Shown in pieces: positions 7,280 through 11,796 of a DNA stretch of 11,796 nt (its first letter is position 1; each line of letters opens with the position of its first letter). This stretch comes from SZUA-365 sp034002405 (GTDB lineage Bacteria; Bacteroidota; Ignavibacteria; SZUA-365), in assembly GCA_034002405.1 (NCBI GenBank), contig JAVFAS010000083.1, positions 1-11,796 of the forward strand, written 5' to 3'. The notes under the pieces are model-generated. The model worked only from the letters and a program-made list of their open reading frames with translations, searched no databases and was not told the DNA's origin. The translations under genes were made by a program, and so were the position numbers.

Positions 7280-8052
7280 TTATTTCATCAACATCATTTT
7301 CTTCGTGGTGGCCTGTCCGGCGGCATCGAGACGGTAGAAATACAATCCCGACGGCAGGTCCACGGCATTGAAGTGCACCGTATGCGCACCGGCGTCGCGC
7401 ATGCCGTTCTCGAGCACCGACACCTNNNNNNNNNNNNNNNNNNNNNNNNNNNNNNNNNNNNNNNNNNNNNNNNNNNNNNNNNNNNNNNNNNNNNNNNNNN
7501 NNNNNNNNNNNNNNNNNNNNNNNNNTCATTGCCGTCATAACTTGCATTCAGATTGTTGATCTGGATCGTTGCCTCGGTGGCATCGCCGGAGTACCACGTC
7601 ACGCTGAACTGCGCCCAGCCACGTCCGACGCTCGGGCCGGTGTAATTCGACCCGACCTGCACACTGTTGACGAGGAATTTCAGGACGGCAGGACTATTAT
7701 CCGTGGTGAGCAGCGTGTTCACCCATGCGGACAGGACGTATCGAGTACCGGGGAGCACGTCCACGGTCTGTGACCAGACCTTGCGGTTTATAACCCCCGA
7801 GCCGTTGAGCGCCATCAGCATCCCCGTCCCGCTTGTATGGTCGACGCCGCCGAATTGGCTGTGCCCATACGTCGGATAGCGGAGAACGTTGTACGTCCCC
7901 GCCTCCCACAGACCACCGGGATCGGAATTGTACGTGTACCGCGTTGTGAACTCAGTATTTCCGGCCTCGAAATCACCGTTCCGGATCAGTTCGCCGCACT
8001 GGCCGAATGCGGCGGGGGAAAGGACAAGGAGCAGCGCCGCGATGGAAAGCAA
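7280..8052 (-). CDS. Secreted T9SS-sorted protein, interrupted by a scaffold gap
   Basis: The N-terminal part (175 aa before the gap) has a hydrophobic signal peptide, LLSIAALLLVLSPAAFG at about 1-17. A domain opening with ELIRNGDFEAGNTEF (21-35) follows, resembling jelly-roll carbohydrate-binding (CBM4/9-like) modules of Bacteroidota surface proteins. After 100 Ns (7426-7525) the C-terminus resumes in another frame: VSVLENG..., LPSGLYFYRLDAAGQ, ending TTKKMMLMK and TAA at 7280-7282. That is a typical type A sorting domain for T9SS export and anchoring. The nominal frame through the Ns ends at 7294 but gives an Arg/Cys-rich nonsense tail; the sorting-domain frame is correct, so the real gap length must be 2 modulo 3. 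The start is uncertain: TTG at 8052 is the only usual start codon near the signal peptide, and it leaves no basic n-region. Its substrate or role is unknown. Confidence 0.75.
7426..7525. other. Assembly gap (100 Ns)
   Basis: Exactly 100 Ns, the usual placeholder for a gap of unknown size. It lies within the T9SS-protein gene. The coding frames on its two sides disagree if the gap is taken as 100 bases, so its length is not real. Repetitive domains in surface proteins often cause such gaps. Confidence 0.97.
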
Positions 8053-8117
8053 GGCGGGCGGGGGGCGCGATGTTGGGGTGCCTCGCGACGGGGGAGCGGA
8101 TTGATCCCTGGGTGCAT

Positions 8118-8160
8118 CCCGTGAACGGGTAGTTCCCGTTGAACGGGTGTTTCGCGAAAC
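8118..8160. promoter_or_regulatory. Three consecutive palindromes, probable operator region of mlaF / T9SS-protein gene
   Basis: CCCGTGAACGGG (8118-8129) has 5-bp arms and CCCGTTGAACGGG (8135-8147) has 6-bp arms; both share the arms CCCGT/ACGGG. They are followed by the perfect 12-bp palindrome GTTTCGCGAAAC (8149-8160). All three sit in the 150-bp divergent intergenic region, ending 8 bp before the proposed mlaF -33 box. Two related palindromes suggest a dimeric regulator bound twice, and the third is a different site. This is inference from symmetry only. Confidence 0.5.
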
Positions 8161-8168
8161 GTGCCTGC

Positions 8169-8199
8169 TTTGCGGAACGAAGGCGGATGCCTATTTTCC
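8169..8199 (+). promoter_or_regulatory. Probable Bacteroidota-type promoter of mlaF
   Basis: TTTG (8169-8172), 19 bases, then TATTTTCC (8192-8199). The -33 box is perfect; the -7 box matches TAnnTT but lacks the final TG. By the usual geometry transcription would begin at about 8203-8204, on the mlaF ATG itself, suggesting a leaderless transcript. Confidence 0.42.
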
Positions 8200-8202
8200 G
8201 CT

Positions 8203-8937
8203 ATGATAGAACTGCGCGATCTCCACAAGCAATTCAACGGCGGCCAGCGCGTGCTGCGCGGCGTCGACCTGACCATTGAAACCGGGGAGACGCTCGCCAT
8301 CGTCGGCCAGAGCGGTTGCGGCAAGAGCGTGCTGCTCAAGCACATCATCGGACTGCTCGTGCCCGACGCGGGGGAGGTGATCATCGACGGGAAGAACATC
8401 CACCAGCTTCCCGAACGCGAGCTGTATGATCTCCGCCGTCGCTTCGGCTTTCTGTTTCAGAGCGCGGCGCTGTTTGATTCGATGACCGTGTACGAAAACG
8501 TCGCGTTGGGACTGGTCGAGAACAGCACGCTCCCCGACGACGAAATCCGGAGTATCGTCGCCGAAAAGCTGCAAATGGTCGGCCTCCCCGGTATCGAGCA
8601 GAAGAAGCCGGCCGAACTCTCGGGCGGTATGCGCAAGCGTGTCGGACTCGCGCGCGCGCTCGCCACCAATCCCGATTACCTGCTGTACGACGAACCCACG
8701 ACCGGACTTGATCCGGTGATGTCGAATCAAATCGACGCCCTCATCGCCGAGATCACCGGCAAGCTCAACGCCACCTCCATCGTCGTCACCCACGACATGT
8801 TCAGCGTCTACACCATCGTCCACCGCGTCGCCATGATGCACGAAGGCCGCATCTATTTCACCGGCACACCGTCAGAGTTCCAGTCCGCCGAAGATCCGGT
8901 GATCCGCGATTTCATTGAACGGTTCGGTCGATCGTAG
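8203..8937 (+). CDS. mlaF: MlaF-like ABC transporter ATP-binding protein (lipid transport)
   Basis: A 244-aa cytoplasmic ABC ATPase. Motifs are complete: Walker A GQSGCGKS (35-42), Q-loop Q86 in FLFQSAALFDSMTVYENV, signature LSGGMRKRVGLARAL (139-153), Walker B LLYDEPTTGLDP (160-171) and H-loop H197 in VVTHDM. The FQS-ALFDSMTV-ENV stretch and LSGGM-KRV are typical of the MlaF/Ttg2A/Mkl group, which powers phospholipid movement between inner and outer membrane with MlaE (permease) and MlaD (MCE protein). Neither mlaE nor mlaD is adjacent: upstream is a divergent T9SS gene and downstream a J-domain gene, so its partners must be elsewhere. The ATG at 8203 starts exactly where ABC similarity begins; the frame is open back to a GTG at 8161, but no Shine-Dalgarno supports either start. 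The identity as an MlaF-type ATPase is solid; the exact substrate is inferred. Confidence 0.88.
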   Translation: MIELRDLHKQFNGGQRVLRGVDLTIETGETLAIVGQSGCGKSVLLKHIIGLLVPDAGEVIIDGKNIHQLPERELYDLRRRFGFLFQSAALFDSMTVYENVALGLVENSTLPDDEIRSIVAEKLQMVGLPGIEQKKPAELSGGMRKRVGLARALATNPDYLLYDEPTTGLDPVMSNQIDALIAEITGKLNATSIVVTHDMFSVYTIVHRVAMMHEGRIYFTGTPSEFQSAEDPVIRDFIERFGRS

Positions 8938-8965
8938 GGCCGCGTCGTGAAATGACCCTACCCCG

Positions 8966-9029
8966 TCACCCCGAGTAGCGACGCGCGACGAAGGAGCGCG
9001 GCGCGTATCGAGGGGCGACTGTATCGAGG
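8966..9029 (+). repeat. Intergenic dispersed repeat, copy A
   Basis: The core 8966-9017 begins TCACCCCGAGTAGCG and ends GTATCGAGGGGCG. It matches copy B (10375-10426) at 48 of 52 positions without gaps; both then continue to a second GTATCGAG. It is partly self-complementary: CCCC (8969-8972) with GGGG (9012-9015), and ACGCGC (8981-8986) with GCGCGT (9001-9006), so it could fold as an extended hairpin. It resembles the short dispersed intergenic repeats found in many environmental bacterial genomes. No coding potential is visible. Confidence 0.8.
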
Positions 9030-9083
9030 GGCGCGGAAGGCGGCGCCGGGCATAAAATTCGACAAAGGTCAAAAGGAATGAAC

Positions 9084-10334
9084 ATGGATCGTTCGAATTA
9101 CGAACTCTTCGACATGCCGTCACGGGATGACGAAAAGGCCGGGGATGCAAATCCCGATCAGGGGAATGTGAGTCTGGTCATTCAGCCCCATCCCGGCGGC
9201 ACGTTGTCGAAGGATGAGAAACAGTTCAATCGTCTCACCAAGCAGATCGCGGATCTCCAGCGACGGATCGGGGAGAGGACGATCGAGTTGGACAGACTGC
9301 TCGAGGTCTACCATGCACGCCTGCATCCGCTGCATAAGACGAGCGCGGAACTGGACCTCGAACTCGCCCGCATCATTGGTGCGGCGGCGCGGAAGATGCG
9401 CTTCGGAAAGAAACAGGTGGAACGAGTCCGATTCTTTATCCTGGACCTGTTCGACGCTGCGTTCGTCCATTTCGAACCCGATCCCGATACCAAGGCCTTG
9501 TACGATTCATGGTCCGAAGTCTCATACGAGGACGAGATCAAGGAATCCTTCGAAGCGATGAAAGCCAGCCTGCTACAGTCGGCGAAAGAAATGTTCGGTC
9601 CCGATATCGATCTGTCCACGTTCGATCTGTCGCAGCTCGACGGCAGTCCCGAATCCTTCGCCCGTTTCATGAACCAATTCACGGACCAGATGAACATGAA
9701 ATCCCGGGACGACTTCCCTCCGGAACGCCCTCGACGGAAAACCGCGAAACAGCGTGCCGCGGAAGAACGGGAACGACAGGAAGCACTCGCGACGGCGCGG
9801 AATATACGCACGCTGTATCTCACCCTTGCCAAGGCGCTGCACCCCGACCGTGCGGTCAATGATGACGACCAGTCACGGCGCGAAATCCTCATGAGGCAGG
9901 TGACCGCGGCGTACCAGGATGGCGACATGACGGCGCTGCTCAGACTCGAAATGGAGTGGATCGCGCGGGAGGATGGCGGACTCAGACGAATGCCCGAGGA
10001 AACAATGCGTTCGATGATCTCCGCGCTCAAGGCGCAAGCGAAGGTGCTTCGTGACGAACTGGATGGACTCGCGTACCATCCGCGTTACGAGGCGCTTGAT
10101 CGATTCGCGGCAATGCCCATGCAGCGGGCAATGATCTCGATCGAGCGCGAAGTGAAGCAGTTTGAGCATCAGATCAAGAATAATCGTGCGATGTTGCGGT
10201 CGATCGGAGCGAAGCCAACAAAGCAGGCCATCATGCATTTAGCGGACGCGGCAGAGGAGGCGGCATATTTTGAACCTTCCTTCGAGGACCTCAGCATGAA
10301 GATCGCGTCCGGTTTGAGGAACCGTTCCCGGTGA
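9084..10334 (+). CDS. J-domain-like protein (DnaJ-related, unknown client)
   Basis: A 416-aa, highly charged, largely helical cytoplasmic protein with no signal peptide or membrane segment. A J-domain-like segment at about 238-288 has a helix (NIRTLYLTLAKAL), the invariant HPD tripeptide (253-255) and a following helix (RREILMRQVTAAYQDGDMTALL). HPD is what J-proteins use to stimulate the DnaK/Hsp70 ATPase. Canonical helix I and the DnaJ Gly/Phe, zinc-finger and C-terminal peptide-binding domains are missing, so it is a specialised co-chaperone or a degenerate J-protein rather than DnaJ. Predicted coiled-coil regions flank it, about 40-80 and 310-370. The start at 9084 puts AAAAGGA (9071-9077) 6 nt upstream; an ATG two codons earlier (9078) touches that ribosome site and is less likely. 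The gene stands alone, with copies of one intergenic repeat on both sides. The client is unknown. Confidence 0.82.
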   Translation: MDRSNYELFDMPSRDDEKAGDANPDQGNVSLVIQPHPGGTLSKDEKQFNRLTKQIADLQRRIGERTIELDRLLEVYHARLHPLHKTSAELDLELARIIGAAARKMRFGKKQVERVRFFILDLFDAAFVHFEPDPDTKALYDSWSEVSYEDEIKESFEAMKASLLQSAKEMFGPDIDLSTFDLSQLDGSPESFARFMNQFTDQMNMKSRDDFPPERPRRKTAKQRAAEERERQEALATARNIRTLYLTLAKALHPDRAVNDDDQSRREILMRQVTAAYQDGDMTALLRLEMEWIAREDGGLRRMPEETMRSMISALKAQAKVLRDELDGLAYHPRYEALDRFAAMPMQRAMISIEREVKQFEHQIKNNRAMLRSIGAKPTKQAIMHLADAAEEAAYFEPSFEDLSMKIASGLRNRSR

Positions 10335-10374
10335 CTCGTGATGCAGGGCTGCTTCGTGACGCGATCCTCTCCCA

Positions 10375-10437
10375 TCACCCCGAGTAGCGGCGCACGACGG
10401 ACGAGCGCGGCGCGTATCGAGGGGCGGTCCGTATCGA
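10375..10437 (+). repeat. Intergenic dispersed repeat, copy B
   Basis: The core 10375-10426 matches copy A (8966-9017) in the same orientation with four substitutions in 52 bases, followed by the second GTATCGAG (10431-10438). The ACGCGC/GCGCGT stem of copy A is only partly kept (GCGCAC here). It begins 41 bp after the J-domain gene stop and lies upstream of the helicase promoter. Confidence 0.8.
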
Positions 10438-10477
10438 GCGATGACGAGTTGAAGATGGAGATTACATTACACGGTTG

Positions 10478-10485
10478 TATATTTG
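10478..10485 (+). promoter_or_regulatory. Bacteroidota -7 box upstream of the UvrD-like helicase
   Basis: TATATTTG is a perfect match to TAnnTTTG and is embedded in locally AT-rich DNA that contrasts with the surrounding sequence. The expected -33 position (10455-10458) reads ATGG, a poor match. The predicted start near 10489 gives a leader of about 40 nt. Confidence 0.5.
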
Positions 10486-10530
10486 TCTAAACAACGGATC
10501 TCCCCCTTCAGCCTTCTGCCATGTGCCTGC

Positions 10531-11796
10531 ATGAAGAAAATCACCCTTAAAAAAACCCCGCTCACTCTCATTACCTCGGATGAATCGCGCTACCGTATCC
10601 GCTACCGTGACGAGCTGAACGCGGCACAGTACGAAGCCGCGACGGTGCTCGAGGGACCCGTGCTGGTGGTGGCGGGGGCGGGGACGGGCAAGACACGCAC
10701 GTTGACCTACCGTGTCGCGCGGCTGATCGAGTCGGGCGTGCCACCCGAGAGCGTACTGCTGCTGACCTTCACGCGCAAGGCCGCGCGGGAGATGCTGCGC
10801 CGCGCCGCGCTGCTGCTGGACGAACGCACCGAGCGCGTGTCCGGCGGGACCTTCCATTCCTTCGCCAACATGGTGCTGCGGCAGCATGCGGCGGAGATCG
10901 GCTATGCCGTGAATTTCACCATCCTGGACCAGGGAGATTCCGAGGATGTGATCAACATGCTGCGTACGCGGCTGGGACTCTCGGAAAAGAAAAAACGCTT
11001 CCCGAAAAAGCAGACCGTACAGCGGATCTACAGCATGTCCGTGAACACGCTCACGCCGCTGGATATCATCGTGGCCCGGGACTACCCGCAGTTCGTCGAG
11101 CAGACGGACGACATCGAACAGCTCGCCCGCGCCTATGTCGGCTACAAGCGCGCGAACAATATCATGGACTACGACGATCTGCTGGTGAACCTCGTCACGC
11201 TGCTCGAGCAGAAGGAGGAGATCCGTCGTCGTCTGGGAGAGCGCTACCGGTATATCATGGTCGACGAGTATCAGGACACCAACCGCCTGCAGGCGCGCAT
11301 CGTGCGTCAGCTCGCCGCCATGCACAACAACGTGATGGCGGTCGGGGATGACGCGCAGAGCATCTATTCCTTCCGCGGCGCGAATTTCCGCAACATCATG
11401 GATTTCCCGAAGGATTACGACAACTGCCGCATCATCACGCTGGAAGAAAACTACCGCAGCACGCAGCCGGTGCTCGATTTCACGAACGAGATCATCCGCA
11501 TGGCAGCCGAGAAATACAGCAAGACGCTGTTCACTTCCCGGCGGGAAGGAATGACGCCGTCGCTAATCGCAATGGAAGGGGAAAACACCCAGTCGCGTTA
11601 TATCGCGCAGCAGGTGCTCGAGCTGCGGGAGGAAGGTGTGCCGCTCAAGGAAATCTCCGTGCTCTTCCGCGCGGGCTATCACAGTTTCGACCTCGAGATC
11701 GAACTCGCGCGGTATAACATTCCCTACGTGAAATACGGCGGACTCAAGCTGATGGAGACCGCGCATATCAAGGACATGCTCGCATACTTGCGCGTG
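10531..11796 (+). CDS. UvrD/Rep-family (SF1A) ATP-dependent DNA helicase, 3' end beyond window
   Basis: The open frame runs from ATG 10531 to the window edge: 422 residues, the N-terminal part of a family usually 650-800 aa long. It is a 3'-5' DNA helicase for repair or replication restart. Visible motifs: Q motif LNAAQYEAA (Q33), Walker A AGAGTGKT (48-55, K54), Ia LLTFTRKAAREM (about 77-88), GGTFHSF (105-111), MDYDDLL, Walker B/II VDEYQDT (244-250), III VGDDAQSIYSFRGA (271-284) and IV EENYRST (305-311). All are intact, so the helicase should be active if the C-terminal half is normal. UvrD, PcrA and Rep cannot be told apart from this part. ATG 10531 is supported by the basic MKKITLKKT opening; the ATG at 10521 is out of frame. 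No clear Shine-Dalgarno is seen. It appears to be a single unit with its own promoter. Confidence 0.93.
   Translation, partial: MKKITLKKTPLTLITSDESRYRIRYRDELNAAQYEAATVLEGPVLVVAGAGTGKTRTLTYRVARLIESGVPPESVLLLTFTRKAAREMLRRAALLLDERTERVSGGTFHSFANMVLRQHAAEIGYAVNFTILDQGDSEDVINMLRTRLGLSEKKKRFPKKQTVQRIYSMSVNTLTPLDIIVARDYPQFVEQTDDIEQLARAYVGYKRANNIMDYDDLLVNLVTLLEQKEEIRRRLGERYRYIMVDEYQDTNRLQARIVRQLAAMHNNVMAVGDDAQSIYSFRGANFRNIMDFPKDYDNCRIITLEENYRSTQPVLDFTNEIIRMAAEKYSKTLFTSRREGMTPSLIAMEGENTQSRYIAQQVLELREEGVPLKEISVLFRAGYHSFDLEIELARYNIPYVKYGGLKLMETAHIKDMLAYLRV

Noticed and set aside
7294..7425. C-terminal tail of the gapped secreted protein in the nominal frame through the Ns
   Set aside because: It gives an Arg/Cys-rich nonsense sequence, whereas another frame gives a textbook T9SS sorting domain; the 100-N gap length is arbitrary.
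8966..10438. CRISPR array or insertion sequence defined by the two repeats
   Set aside because: There are only two copies 1.4 kb apart with a normal gene between them; no transposase, terminal inverted repeats or regular spacers.
10462..11325. 287-codon minus-strand open frame
   Set aside because: Antisense to the UvrD-like helicase, whose motifs are in the correct order on the plus strand.

Overview
The window looks like a chromosomal segment of a GC-rich bacterium from the Bacteroidota / FCB assemblage. Three independent signs point there. First, a secreted protein at 7280-8052 ends in a typical type IX secretion (T9SS) C-terminal sorting domain. Second, perfect or near-perfect Bacteroidota-type -7 boxes (TAnnTTTG) lie upstream of several genes, three of them with a TTG-type -33 box exactly 19 bases upstream. 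Third, Shine-Dalgarno sequences are absent or weak before several genes. High GC together with T9SS would suit a deep lineage such as Kapabacteria, Ignavibacteria or Rhodothermia, but the sequence alone does not settle this. A run of exactly 100 Ns and a C7/G19 low-complexity left edge indicate a draft or metagenome scaffold.

Layout, left to right. Positions 1-148 hold a homopolymer edge and a short two-copy repeat. On the minus strand, gatE (start 3459) and gatD (start 1537, overlapping the gatE stop as ATGA) encode both subunits of the GatDE-type Glu-tRNA(Gln) amidotransferase, the form classically regarded as archaeal. Divergent from gatE is a pirin-family metalloprotein (3623-4645), followed by a membrane-anchored sensor histidine kinase with two PAS domains (to 7168). 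A hairpin terminator separates this kinase from a convergent T9SS-exported protein gene that is interrupted by the scaffold gap. A control region with three consecutive palindromes separates that gene from the divergent mlaF-like ABC ATPase (8203-8937). A J-domain-like protein (9084-10334) follows, bracketed by two copies of a 52-bp intergenic repeat. The window ends inside a UvrD/Rep-family helicase (10531 to the edge).

The genes do not form one pathway. Only gatE-gatD is a clear operon. The other genes are single transcription units separated by 110-200 bp of regulatory or repeat DNA, and no intergenic stretch exceeds 300 bp. I found no tRNA, rRNA, CRISPR array, transposase or phage gene. 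I do not see a clear new multi-gene system. The points most worth a second look are the archaeal-type GatDE pair in a bacterium, the triple-palindrome control region before mlaF, the repeat pair around the J-domain gene, and the hairpin covering the only usual start codon of the kinase.
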